26,184 nt of DNA from an uncultured Paenibacillaceae bacterium (GCA_937957685.1 CALGAO010000038.1:1-26184), one strand, 5' to 3'; positions 8,790 to 16,331 are shown, counted from the stretch's first letter. The notes: generated from the letters alone by a model not told the origin. Numbers and translations: made by a program.

Positions 8790-8803
8790 CCCAAAATTTT
8801 GGG
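8790..8803. promoter_or_regulatory. 14-bp perfect palindrome between divergent operons
   Basis: CCCAAAATTTTGGG is fully self-complementary. It lies 72 bases upstream of the permease ATG and just before the plus-strand promoter at 8810. It could be a repressor or activator site controlling both the transporter operon and GH16. The minus-strand -10-like GATAAT (8776-8781) has no good -35, which fits an activated promoter. The binding protein is unknown. Confidence 0.5.
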
Positions 8804-8809
8804 TGCATA

Positions 8810-8837
8810 TTGACCGCCGCGAGGGATGAAGTATGCT
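8810..8837 (+). promoter_or_regulatory. Candidate sigma-A promoter for the GH16 gene
   Basis: TTGACC (8810-8815), a 16-bp spacer and TATGCT (8832-8837) face the GH16 gene. Transcription would start near 8844 and give a leader of about 270 nt. Confidence 0.45.
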
Positions 8838-8898
8838 TGGAGACAGAAGTCAGGACGCATGCAGGCGGATCATCAGGCCGCGGGAACGGTAGCCGGTC

Positions 8899-9038
8899 CA
8901 CCCGGCGAGCGGAACGGCGACAAGGAGCAAGCGACCATGTGGCGCCGCTCCCTGGACCACCCATCACATGGTCGCCGCTGCCGGAACCCGCCCGACCACA
9001 TGGTGAGCAGGCTGGATCACCCGGCGAGCGGAACGGCG
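8899..9038. repeat. 21-bp direct repeats and an inverted repeat in the GH16 leader
   Basis: A 21-bp sequence beginning CACCCGGCGAGCGGAAC occurs without mismatch at 8899-8919 and 9018-9038. Between the copies is an inverted repeat, GCGACCATGTG (8931-8941) and CACATGGTCGC (8965-8975), 11 of 11 bp. If transcribed, the leader would hold a hairpin flanked by the repeats. The reading frame here runs in phase into GH16, but its composition and the strong ribosome site at GH16 argue against coding. Confidence 0.75.
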
Positions 9039-9112
9039 GCATAGCCATCCGGCTGCATGGAACGATGGCCGGAATCTGTGACAACAATCATCGACGAACA
9101 GGAGTGAGGCGC

Positions 9113-9853
9113 ATGAACAGACTCGTGTGGTATCAGGACTACCGCCATGGCAACGGGGATCTTGGCTCGTGGAATATTCGCATCGGCAACGACCTGCTGG
9201 ATGCGGACGGCCATCCCGTCATGCCTGGATGGGGCAATGGCGAGCTGCAATACTACACCGGCAGCTCCGCCAATCTGTACATTGACAGGGAAGGATTGAA
9301 TCTGTGCGCGCGGCGCGAGCTCGTGGAGCAGGACGGAAGACGCTTCACCTATACCTCGGCGCGCATCGATACGAAGGATCGCATGTTCTTCTGCTACGGC
9401 AAGCTGATCGTCCGCGCCAGGCTGCCCGTGGGACAGGGGCTGTGGCCGGCGATCTGGATGATGCCCCAGGACCAGGCTTACGGTCCGTGGCCGGCATCCG
9501 GCGAGATCGACATCATGGAGGCGCGCGGCCGCCTGCCCCGGATCGTGGCTGGCACCTTGCATTACGGAAAGGATTGGCAGAGCAAGGTGACCGACGAGCA
9601 TCCCTACGAGCTTCCGGGTGGCGCGATCGACAGCTTCCACGACTACGGGTTGGAATGGACCGCCGAATCCATTCGTTGGCTGGTGGACGGCCATTGCTAC
9701 GCGGAGAGCGCCCTGAGGCCAGGCATGCCCTTCGACAAGCCGTTCTACCTGGTGCTCAATCTGGCCGTCGGCGGATTCTACGACCCCGTGCCGGTGGATG
9801 ACAGCCGTTTGCCTGCCGTGATGACCGTCGCGGGCATCTGGCTGTATCAATAA
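9113..9853 (+). CDS. Glycoside hydrolase family 16 beta-glucanase, cytoplasmic
   Basis: This 246-residue GH16 enzyme hydrolyses beta-1,3- or mixed beta-1,3/1,4-glucans such as laminarin. The catalytic motif is SGEIDIMEA, with nucleophile E131, assisting D133 and acid/base E136. Family signatures around it are GWGNGELQYYT, SARIDTKDRM, GLWPAIWMMP and FHDYGLEWT. The start at 9113 has AGGAGTGAGG just upstream. There is no signal peptide, membrane anchor or carbohydrate-binding module. Most bacterial laminarinases are secreted, so this one probably cuts imported oligosaccharides inside the cell. It is divergent from the ABC transporter operon, supporting a shared substrate. I cannot tell beta-1,3 from lichenan specificity from the sequence. 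Confidence 0.92.
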   Translation: MNRLVWYQDYRHGNGDLGSWNIRIGNDLLDADGHPVMPGWGNGELQYYTGSSANLYIDREGLNLCARRELVEQDGRRFTYTSARIDTKDRMFFCYGKLIVRARLPVGQGLWPAIWMMPQDQAYGPWPASGEIDIMEARGRLPRIVAGTLHYGKDWQSKVTDEHPYELPGGAIDSFHDYGLEWTAESIRWLVDGHCYAESALRPGMPFDKPFYLVLNLAVGGFYDPVPVDDSRLPAVMTVAGIWLYQ

Positions 9854-9913
9854 CCAGCTGCTCTTCACTCCCGCTGCGTTCGCGCATAAAAGGGCTGTGG
9901 GCTATGCGGATGT

Positions 9914-10002
9914 TGCTAATGAAAGGATGGCCTGGGGGTCGGAACGTCGATTCCTTGTTTTGACGAGAGCTGCACTTTTCAAATGCTAATGAAACGTCGA
10001 TT
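9914..10002. repeat. Short intergenic direct repeats
   Basis: TGCTAATGAAA occurs at 9914-9924 and 9984-9994, and AACGTCGATT at 9943-9952 and 9993-10002, in the same order in both units. The second unit looks like the first with the middle deleted. The element ACGTC-AT-CC resembles the 25-bp repeat at 13454-13529. Nothing else is recognisable between GH16 and the terminator. Confidence 0.55.
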
Positions 10003-10035
10003 ACGGTAGAAGGATGTTCTCAGCGCGTTCCAGCC

Positions 10036-10085
10036 AAAAAAAGAGCTGTCCCTTACGTCCAGGATCATGGACATACGGACAGCTT
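10036..10085 (-). terminator. Rho-independent terminator of bdhA
   Basis: Outer arms AGCTGTCC (10044-10051) and GGACAGCT (10077-10084) and inner arms GTCCA/TGGAC (10057-10061, 10068-10072) are followed, on the minus strand, by seven T (complement of 10036-10042). It lies about 40 bases after the bdhA stop. Confidence 0.88.
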
Positions 10086-10123
10086 CAAGATTGGAGTGGG
10101 ATGTTATGAGTGGCAGGATTGAA

Positions 10124-11176
10124 TCAGGCGTTAGGCTTGACCAGGATTTTCACCTGGTTTCTTTCCTTCAGCAGCGCCTCAAAGCCTTCGCTCACGGCAT
10201 CTTCGAGCTTGATGCGCTTCGTGACGAGCTTGTCCGCCGGGAAATATCCTTGCGCCATCAGGCTGATGACAGCCGGGAACACATCGCGGTAACCGATGAT
10301 GGCATTGATCTTGCGCTCTGCGAGCACGATATGGTTCGGATGGATCGTCGCTTCCTTCTCCCAGATGCTCAGCACCATCAGTTCACCGTTCGGCTTGACC
10401 GCATTCAGCGATTGTGTCAGGACCGGACCTACGCCTGTCGTTTCATAGGCGACGTCCACGCCGCCGCCGGTCCGTTTGCGCAGTTCTTCCACGACGTCGT
10501 ATTCCTTCGGATCGATGACGATCGCGCCGAGCTCTGCCGCCTTCTGCTTGCGTTCCGGTGACAGCTCGACCGCATAGATCTCAGCGGCGCCGGCAGCCTT
10601 CAAGGCTTCGATGACGAGCAGGCCGATCGGACCTGTGCCGAATACAGCCGCCTTGTCGCCGGCTTTCAATCTGCTCTGGCGAACGGCATACAGCGCCACT
10701 GCCGCCGGTTCCACCAGCGCCCCTTGCTCGTAAGATACGCTGTCCGGAATCTTGTGCACGCGATAGTCGTCGAACACCACGTATTCCGAGAAACCGCCGC
10801 CTCCTCCCGCCAAGCCAAGGAAGCCCATCTTCGGACACAGATTGTAAAGCCCCTGTCTGCAGGTTTCGCATTCGCCGCAAGCGTAGATCGGCTCTACGAC
10901 GACGCGGTCGCCTGGTTTGAACTTCGTAACGCCTTCTCCAACCTCCACCACTTGCCCGGAAAACTCATGGCCCATGACGATCGGAGCTTGCTCTCCGGTG
11001 ATCGGATGAGGAGCATCCTTCGGTATGAAGATCGGTCCAGCTGTATATTCATGCAAGTCGCTGCCGCAGATACCGCACCATTCCACTCTGAGCTTGACCT
11101 TGCCCGGTTGAACTTTCGGTTCCTCGATCTGCTCAAGTCTCAGGTCTCTTGGTCCATGCCAACGCAATGCTTTCAT
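10124..11176 (-). CDS. bdhA: (R,R)-butanediol dehydrogenase / zinc alcohol dehydrogenase
   Basis: This 350-residue medium-chain dehydrogenase interconverts acetoin and 2,3-butanediol with NAD(H) in the cytoplasm. It closely follows B. subtilis BdhA along its length (RVEWCGICGSDLHEY, GFLGLAGGGGGFSEYV, VEPAAVALYAVR). Catalytic zinc ligands are C34, H70 and E155; the Rossmann motif is GTGPIG at 180-185. Unlike my recollection of B. subtilis BdhA, it has a full structural-zinc lobe (C100, C103, C106, C114 in ACGECETC...LC). The ATG at 11176 has GAGGAG 9 nt upstream; the frame extends to 11254, but that part overlaps the promoter and operator. It is monocistronic, with a LacI-type operator over its transcription start. 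Activity on other vicinal diols or polyols is possible. Confidence 0.88.
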   Translation of the reverse strand: MKALRWHGPRDLRLEQIEEPKVQPGKVKLRVEWCGICGSDLHEYTAGPIFIPKDAPHPITGEQAPIVMGHEFSGQVVEVGEGVTKFKPGDRVVVEPIYACGECETCRQGLYNLCPKMGFLGLAGGGGGFSEYVVFDDYRVHKIPDSVSYEQGALVEPAAVALYAVRQSRLKAGDKAAVFGTGPIGLLVIEALKAAGAAEIYAVELSPERKQKAAELGAIVIDPKEYDVVEELRKRTGGGVDVAYETTGVGPVLTQSLNAVKPNGELMVLSIWEKEATIHPNHIVLAERKINAIIGYRDVFPAVISLMAQGYFPADKLVTKRIKLEDAVSEGFEALLKERNQVKILVKPNA

Positions 11177-11240
11177 TGATGTCATCTCCTCGGGAAGTTT
11201 TGTAACCATCTGATTTTGCGAAAATATAGCGAATGTCTCG

Positions 11241-11252
11241 GAAACGTTTCCC
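11241..11252. promoter_or_regulatory. LacI/CcpA-type operator at the bdhA transcription start
   Basis: GGAAACGTTTCC is a perfect 12-bp palindrome with the central CG typical of LacI-family sites. It sits about 8 bp downstream of the bdhA -10 element, where a repressor would block initiation. The same 12 bp recur at 11371-11382. Compared with the cre consensus for CcpA, two flanking bases disagree. Confidence 0.75.
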
Positions 11253-11259
11253 ATTCGTA

Positions 11260-11288
11260 TTCTCTCACTTTTCGTTCTAAAATGTCAA
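11260..11288 (-). promoter_or_regulatory. Candidate bdhA promoter
   Basis: On the minus strand, TTGACA (11283-11288), a 17-bp spacer and GAGAAT (11260-11265): consensus -35, weak -10, ideal spacing. The predicted start falls at the edge of the operator at 11241-11252. Confidence 0.6.
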
Positions 11289-11337
11289 ATGTAAACGCGC
11301 CTCTTCACGAATTATTCATAGACTTGTTATAAAAATA

Positions 11338-11346
11338 TGGTATACT
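11338..11346 (+). promoter_or_regulatory. Candidate extended -10 promoter of the LacI-family gene
   Basis: TGGTATACT matches an extended -10 (TGn plus TATAAT-like hexamer). No good -35 is seen 17 bp upstream. Transcription would begin near 11353, just before the operator at 11370-11383. Confidence 0.4.
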
Positions 11347-11369
11347 TGCAAATGATATCGAACTCATGA

Positions 11370-11383
11370 TGGAAACGTTTCCA
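11370..11383. promoter_or_regulatory. LacI/CcpA-type operator in front of the LacI-family gene
   Basis: TGGAAACGTTTCCA is a 14-bp perfect palindrome containing the same 12 bp as the bdhA operator. It lies 27 bases before the regulator's ATG, in its presumed leader. It also fits the CcpA cre consensus except at the last base, so either autoregulation or catabolite repression is possible. Confidence 0.72.
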
Positions 11384-11410
11384 GTTTTGTATCGAGATGT
11401 TATACGGACC

Positions 11411-12429
11411 ATGAGCAAAAAAGTCACGATTGAAGATGTTGCCAAACATGCGGGCGTTGGCATCGCTACCGTCTCGCGAGCCATCAACAACAGCGGCGGG
11501 ATCAGTCCGAAGACCAAAGCAAAAGTCATGGCGGCGATCGAGGAACTGGGCTTCGTTCCCAATTCGATCGCACAGAGCCTGAAGTTCAGACAGACCCAGC
11601 AGATCGCCCTGGCCGTTCCGGATATTCGCAACGCCCTGGTGCCGGAGATCGCCTATGCGGTGGAGAAGGCCGCCAAGCATTATGGCTACAGGGTCGTGCA
11701 GATCAATACACTGGGCAGCGAGAAGGCGGAACTGGATCTGTTCAGGGAAGTGAGGAAGCTGTATGTGGACGGATTGATCATATGGTACCGCTCGCCTATC
11801 CCGACGAGCTGATCGAGTTGATCAACAAAAGCCCCATTCCCGTATCGCTCATCAACTACGGCAAGAAGCTGAACCCGGGCGTGCAGGCCGATATTGTCAG
11901 CATGGCCACCCAGGAGGGTAAGCTGGTGATGGAGCATCTGCTCAGCATCGGCCGGACCCGCATCGCCTATGCGGGCGCACCGAAGGAGATCGTCCCGGAG
12001 CGCTACATGGCCTATGAAGAGGCGGTGAGCAGCGTGGACCGTTCCTTGATCTATTTCGGGGATGACCTGTCCTTGCAGACCGGCGTGCGCGCTGCCGACT
12101 ACTTCGTCAGCTTATCCCGCATGCCGGATGCGGTCTACGCCGAGAACGACATGATCGCGATCGGCCTGATCAACCGCCTGAAGGAGTTGGGCATCAGAGT
12201 TCCGGAAGATATCGCGGTAGTCGGCATCGGCAATATCGTGTGGGGGCAGATCGTCCTGCCCAGACTGACCACCGTCTCGATCCTGAGCGCCGAGTCGGCC
12301 AAGGTTGCCACAGAGCTGCTCTTGAACCGCATCCTGGAGCAGCGTTCAGGCGGATATGAGCGCGTGGAATTCGAGCCTCGGCTGATCATCCGCGAATCCA
12401 GCGTCGTCATGAAGCATACGCGAGTCTGA
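11411..12429 (+). pseudogene. LacI-family transcriptional regulator, frameshifted
   Basis: The first frame (11411-11812) encodes the helix-turn-helix (VTIEDVAKHAGVGIATVSRAI), hinge helix and start of the sugar-binding domain (QQIALAVPDIRNALVPEIAYAVEKAAKHYGYRV...) and then stops at TGA 11810-11812. The rest of the sugar-binding domain (DELIELINKSPIPVSLINYG ... GIGNIVWGQIVLPRLTTV) continues in the next frame from about 11782 to 12429. Joined near 11770-11790 they make one normal regulator of about 340 residues. The shift equals one missing base, for example in a sequence that would read ...GLIIMVPLAYPDE. No slippery heptamer is present. It is either a real loss of function or a sequencing error. 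The ATG at 11411 is set by the family start MSKKVTIEDVA; the ribosome site is weak. Confidence 0.85.
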
Positions 12430-12448
12430 CGGCATCTGCTCATCGGGT

Positions 12449-13318
12449 TTATGAGCATACCGCCAGCGCCAAAGTGCCGGCGATCATCAGGAGCAGCCCC
12501 AGCAACGCCGTGCGACTCAGCTTCTCGCGGAACGCGATATACGAGAAGGTTACGGTGAAGACGATGCTCAGCTTGTCGATCGGCACGACGACGCTGACCA
12601 CACCTTGCTGAATCGCATAATAGTAGCAGAGCCAGGAAGCGCCCGTGGCCAGTCCCGACAGCCCGATGAACATGAGCTCACGCGGGACGATCGTTCGCAG
12701 TTGCTTCTGTTTGCCGCGCATCCATACGATGACCCACGCCATGACCAGCACAACCGCCGTCCGGATCGCGGTGCCGAGGTTGGATTCCACATCCTCGATG
12801 CCGACCTTCGCCAGTATCGAGGTCAGCGCGGCGAACACAGCCGCCCCGATCGCATAGAGCAACCATGCATGGCCCTTGCCCTGGCGCACCGCCCGCTTGC
12901 GCTCGACCATCATCAGGATTCCGAAGCCGAGGGCCGCAGTGCCGATCAGCTTGACCGCCAGATGCCCGGTTTCGCCGAGGAACAGGATGGCGAGCAGCAC
13001 CGTCAGCACGGTGCTCGACTTGTCGATCGGCGCCACCTGATTGACGTCGCCCAACGACAACGCCTTGAAGTAGCAGAGCCAGGACGCGCCAGTCGCCAGC
13101 CCTGATAATAGAAGGAAGAGAACGGATTTCGTAGAAATGTGCTTGATCGTTCCCTCCGAGCCGACGACCCACACCATCACCCATGCGAAGATGAGCACCA
13201 CGATCGTCCGAAGCGCCGTTGCCACATCGGAATCAGTGCTCCGGATGCCGCATTTGGCAAGGACCGACGTCAATCCTGCAAAGAAGGCGGACAACACCGC
13301 CATCGCAATCCACAACAC
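12449..13318 (-). CDS. EamA/DMT-family transporter
   Basis: This 289-residue membrane protein of the drug/metabolite transporter superfamily has about ten hydrophobic segments in two EamA repeats. The internal duplication is very clear: GLATGASWLCY occurs at about 73-83 and again at 222-232, each followed by an AxxxGxVxxVxPIDK segment. Members export or import small metabolites; no substrate can be read from the sequence. I chose the GTG at 13318 because AGGGGAG lies 6 nt upstream. Its 3' end meets the LacI-family gene 19 bases away, and its upstream neighbour is the repeat-bearing gap before GH4. Confidence 0.85.
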   Translation of the reverse strand: MLWIAMAVLSAFFAGLTSVLAKCGIRSTDSDVATALRTIVVLIFAWVMVWVVGSEGTIKHISTKSVLFLLLSGLATGASWLCYFKALSLGDVNQVAPIDKSSTVLTVLLAILFLGETGHLAVKLIGTAALGFGILMMVERKRAVRQGKGHAWLLYAIGAAVFAALTSILAKVGIEDVESNLGTAIRTAVVLVMAWVIVWMRGKQKQLRTIVPRELMFIGLSGLATGASWLCYYYAIQQGVVSVVVPIDKLSIVFTVTFSYIAFREKLSRTALLGLLLMIAGTLALAVCS

Positions 13319-13453
13319 ATCATGCTCCCCTAACCCGCATGTCAAATGTCATTATGAGCAATCGTGTCCCAGATGATTCATGTCAGCGAAAATCGGCAAT
13401 AGCCGTGGATGCGTTATGGAACCATATCGGGCGAGAAAATCAACCAATATCAC

Positions 13454-13529
13454 CCAATAACGCACTGACGTTCCGTTAGCTTTGGGAAAATGGCCGTTTG
13501 GCCACCAATAGCGGATTGACGTTCCGTTA
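13454..13529. repeat. Pair of 25-bp intergenic repeats
   Basis: Units at 13454-13478 and 13505-13529 match at 22 of 25 positions, including the shared 13-bp core TGACGTTCCGTTA. The period is 51 bp. This 360-bp gap between EamA and GH4 shows no convincing gene; a minus-strand frame across it only translates the repeats. The core resembles sequence at 9941-9954, so it may be a dispersed genomic repeat. Confidence 0.7.
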
Positions 13530-13678
13530 CGGCGGGAAGCTGGTCCCAGCGTGACCCATAGTTCCTGGATCCCGCCACGAGCAACAACGAAGATAAACAA
13601 CAGCCTTCTCCAAACCACATCATTCTGGTCGCAGATGAGCCTGTAGACCGGCCATGTTATCAGCTGCCCCCTGCGGGC

Positions 13679-14992
13679 TCAGGCAAATTGCGGCAGATAC
13701 TTGCGGTGCGCAGCGATCAGGTCATCCAGTATCGCCCTGGCAAGCGCCGCCGTCCCGACAAGCGGATGAATCGTGAGGGCATGGAGCGCGCTGTGATAAT
13801 CTCCATGCACCGCCGCCTCGATCGTCAGCTCCTCGTAAGCTTTCACCACCTGCAACAACCCGCGGGCGGCCGGCGGCAGCGGCTTGCTGAGCGAGAGCGG
13901 TGAGGCGCCGCTGGCGGAGATGACGCATGGCACCTCGATCGCCGCATCCTCCGGCAGGAAAGAGATGATCCCGTTGTTGCGCGTGTTCACGATCTGAATG
14001 TCCTTCCTGTTGTTATGGATGGAAGCGATCAGCTGCACCGCCGCCTCCGAATACCAGGCGCCTCCGCGCTGGTCGAGCTGCTTCGGCTTCACGTACAGGT
14101 CAGGATTCTGATAGATCTCGAACAGCTCCTGCTCCAGCCGCCTGATCACATCCGCGCGCGTCTCGCCTTGCTTCAGCTGATTCAATTGATCCTCCAGCAT
14201 CCTGTCCTTCAGATAGTAATAGCGAAGATAGCTGCAGGGCAAGGAGCCAAGCGACCGAAGGAAACCTTCTCCCCAATCATGGTCGGGGATGTTCTTCACC
14301 TTCAAGCCCTCGCCGCTATCGAATGCCCGCAGCACTTCCTGTGTGCGATCGGCCCCTCGGATGAGCACGCGCTGCGTCCAGTTCAGGTGATTGATGCCGA
14401 CCATCTCGATGTCCACCTCATCCGGCGCCACTCCCATCACCTGGGCGATCTGCATGCGGGTATGGATGGGCAGATTGCACAGCCCGATCGTCCGCACCCT
14501 GGAATGCTTCAGCACAGCCTCGGTGATGATGCCTGCCGGATTGGTGAAGTTGATGAGCCAGGCGGTTGGCGCCAGCTCCTCGATGTCACGGCATATGTCC
14601 AGGATGACGGGGATCGTGCGGAGCGCTTTGGCCATGCCGCCCGCGCCGGTGGTCTCCTGTCCGATGCAGTTGTGACGCAGCGGGATGCGTTCATCAAGCG
14701 CGCGAGCATCCAGCATGCCGACTCGGATCTGCGTCAGGACGTAGCTCGCGCCGCGTATGGCCTCACGACGGTCCAGGGTGAGATGCATGCGGATCGGGAG
14801 GTTGGCATGCTCGATCATGCGCCTGGCGAGGCCGCCCACGATCTCCAGCTTGCGCCTGCCCTCCTCGATGTCGACGAGATACAGATCGGTCACGGGCAAC
14901 TGATGATGATACCGGATCAATCCATCGATCAGTTCGGGCGTATAGGAAGACCCGCCTCCGATCACCGCCACTTTCAGGGATTTGTCACTCAT
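13679..14992 (-). CDS. licH: GH4 6-phospho-beta-glucosidase
   Basis: This 437-residue family 4 glycosidase cleaves 6-phospho-beta-glucosides through an NAD- and Mn-dependent oxidation/elimination mechanism. The N-terminal NAD-binding motif is VAVIGGGSSYTPELI (8-22). Metal ligands are C172 in GLCNLP and H202 in GINHLNW, almost the same positions as in characterised 6-phospho-beta-glucosidases; the likely catalytic tyrosine is in LPCSYLRYYY (252-260). CNLP rather than CNDP-type sequence favours a beta-glucosidase over an alpha-galactosidase, but this is family knowledge. The ATG at 14992 has GAGGAG 7 nt upstream and overlaps the end of the kinase gene by 8 bases. No PTS gene is visible, so the phosphorylated substrate may come from the overlapping kinase. 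The symbol licH is by similarity only. Confidence 0.88.
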   Translation of the reverse strand: MSDKSLKVAVIGGGSSYTPELIDGLIRYHHQLPVTDLYLVDIEEGRRKLEIVGGLARRMIEHANLPIRMHLTLDRREAIRGASYVLTQIRVGMLDARALDERIPLRHNCIGQETTGAGGMAKALRTIPVILDICRDIEELAPTAWLINFTNPAGIITEAVLKHSRVRTIGLCNLPIHTRMQIAQVMGVAPDEVDIEMVGINHLNWTQRVLIRGADRTQEVLRAFDSGEGLKVKNIPDHDWGEGFLRSLGSLPCSYLRYYYLKDRMLEDQLNQLKQGETRADVIRRLEQELFEIYQNPDLYVKPKQLDQRGGAWYSEAAVQLIASIHNNRKDIQIVNTRNNGIISFLPEDAAIEVPCVISASGASPLSLSKPLPPAARGLLQVVKAYEELTIEAAVHGDYHSALHALTIHPLVGTAALARAILDDLIAAHRKYLPQFA

Positions 14993-16157
14993 GGTCGCTC
15001 TCCTCTTCCGTTTGATGAGATATGATTGGATCCAGCCTTCCTTCACCTGTGGTGTACGCTGCGTTGTCCCGGACGTCAGCAACTGTGTCAGCTCTGGTGG
15101 ACATGCCTGAAATGTCCGCAGCGTTCATGCCAACACGGTCATTGGCTGACATCCCCGCACCAACGTCGGTGACTGTCAAGCCTTCGCCATCCACGATTGC
15201 CGTGCCAGCATCTCCAGGGGGTGTCATGCCTGCCCCGTCCATGGCGAGCAGCACAGCGCCATATACCGGCTCCAGCTTCGACAGGACGAACGTCGTGTCC
15301 GGATGCTCTGCCTGCACGGTCTGCTTCAGCTCGGACAACAGCCAGGGGCTTCTGCCCTTCCGGAAGACGCTGCCGACCAACACGATGGGGATCGCCCGAT
15401 CGATGCCGAAGTCCCCCATGCGCCGGATGACGGACTCCGCCGCCAAGCCCAATTCCCTGCCTGTCAGCTTCAGCAGGCGGATGGCCAGCTCATCCCCTTC
15501 CTCCGCCGCTTCGTGCAGCACGATCGTCAGCTCGCCCGGCACCGAGGCAACCTGCCGATCCAGGTAATCATCCACCATCTGCTCCATCGAGCGGTAGCCC
15601 AGGAACTCCGGAACCTTCCGGGTGAGGATGGATGGGATCTCCCGCTCCTCCCAGGAGCGGATCGCAAGGCGGAACGTTTCGATGGCCATCATATCGCCGC
15701 CTGCGCAATCTCCATAGAGGTAGCCGAACCCGCCGATCTGCACGATCCTCCCGTCCTTGCTTCGGCCGACCGCATTCGTCCCGCTTCCGTTGATCAGGAC
15801 GACGCCGATATGATCCGGCGTGCCCGAACGAAGTCCCGCCATCGCATCGGACGTGAGCTCCCATCGCCGGATGGACGGAAACGCTTGCGAGATCGCTCCT
15901 CTCAGGATGCGAAAGTCCGCTTCCCTGTCCGCACCCGCCAGCGCATAATGCACATAATCCAGTTCCTCACCGGCTAATCCCGCCGCGCCCAGCGCCTTCT
16001 CGACCGCCTCCTTGAGATTCCTGATGGCCAGGTCGATCCCGATCATCTGATGATTGCAGCCTGCTGATCTCCCTTCACCGCGCACATGCCCCGCAGCATC
16101 CGCGATCACCACATGCGTCTTGCTGCCTCCTCCATCCACACCCATCACATAGGTCAT
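14985..16157 (-). CDS. BadF/BadG/BcrA-type sugar kinase (N-acetylglucosamine kinase-like)
   Basis: This 390-residue ASKHA-fold kinase has phosphate-1 motif MGVDGGGSKTHVVIAD (5-20), phosphate-2-like INGSGTNAVGR (122-132), GGFGYLYGDCAGG (142-154, where the family usually has GDEGS) and a C-terminal EPVYGAVLLA (296-305). Family members phosphorylate GlcNAc or other hexoses with ATP. The fold ends near residue 308; residues 309-390 are an added low-complexity Gly/Ala/Asp/Thr-rich tail with recurring GM steps. The ATG at 16157 has GGGGGAG 6 nt upstream. The stop overlaps the GH4 start (ATGAGTGA shared), and the GH4 ribosome site lies in the tail's last codons. Together they suggest phosphorylation of a disaccharide or glucoside followed by hydrolysis. 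Confidence 0.87.
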   Translation of the reverse strand: MTYVMGVDGGGSKTHVVIADAAGHVRGEGRSAGCNHQMIGIDLAIRNLKEAVEKALGAAGLAGEELDYVHYALAGADREADFRILRGAISQAFPSIRRWELTSDAMAGLRSGTPDHIGVVLINGSGTNAVGRSKDGRIVQIGGFGYLYGDCAGGDMMAIETFRLAIRSWEEREIPSILTRKVPEFLGYRSMEQMVDDYLDRQVASVPGELTIVLHEAAEEGDELAIRLLKLTGRELGLAAESVIRRMGDFGIDRAIPIVLVGSVFRKGRSPWLLSELKQTVQAEHPDTTFVLSKLEPVYGAVLLAMDGAGMTPPGDAGTAIVDGEGLTVTDVGAGMSANDRVGMNAADISGMSTRADTVADVRDNAAYTTGEGRLDPIISHQTEEESDHE

Positions 16158-16331
16158 GTGCCACTCCCCCACATCGCTCTTGGTCAACTTGCCAATTGTA
16201 ACCCACTCACCGCTTTTCACAGCATACGTGACTGAGTTGGCTTGGTGCCGACCGTGTCCTCGCAGATCCACCATTCCGGTAGCGACCAGCCAAGGCAAGT
16301 CATCCCCTGCCCCGCGCTTGCTCGGCCGGTC

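Noticed and set aside
8810..9112. In-frame N-terminal extension of about 100 residues on the GH16 protein
   Set aside because: The extension is low-complexity, translates the direct repeats and resembles no domain; AGGAGTGAGG directly precedes the ATG at 9113, where GH16 homology begins.
11770..11812. Programmed ribosomal frameshift in the LacI-family gene
   Set aside because: No slippery heptamer or downstream structure is visible, and such shifts are not known in this family.
12437..12457. Terminator between the LacI-family and EamA genes
   Set aside because: Only a 7-bp stem (TGCTCAT/ATGAGCA) without a T-run, overlapping the EamA stop.
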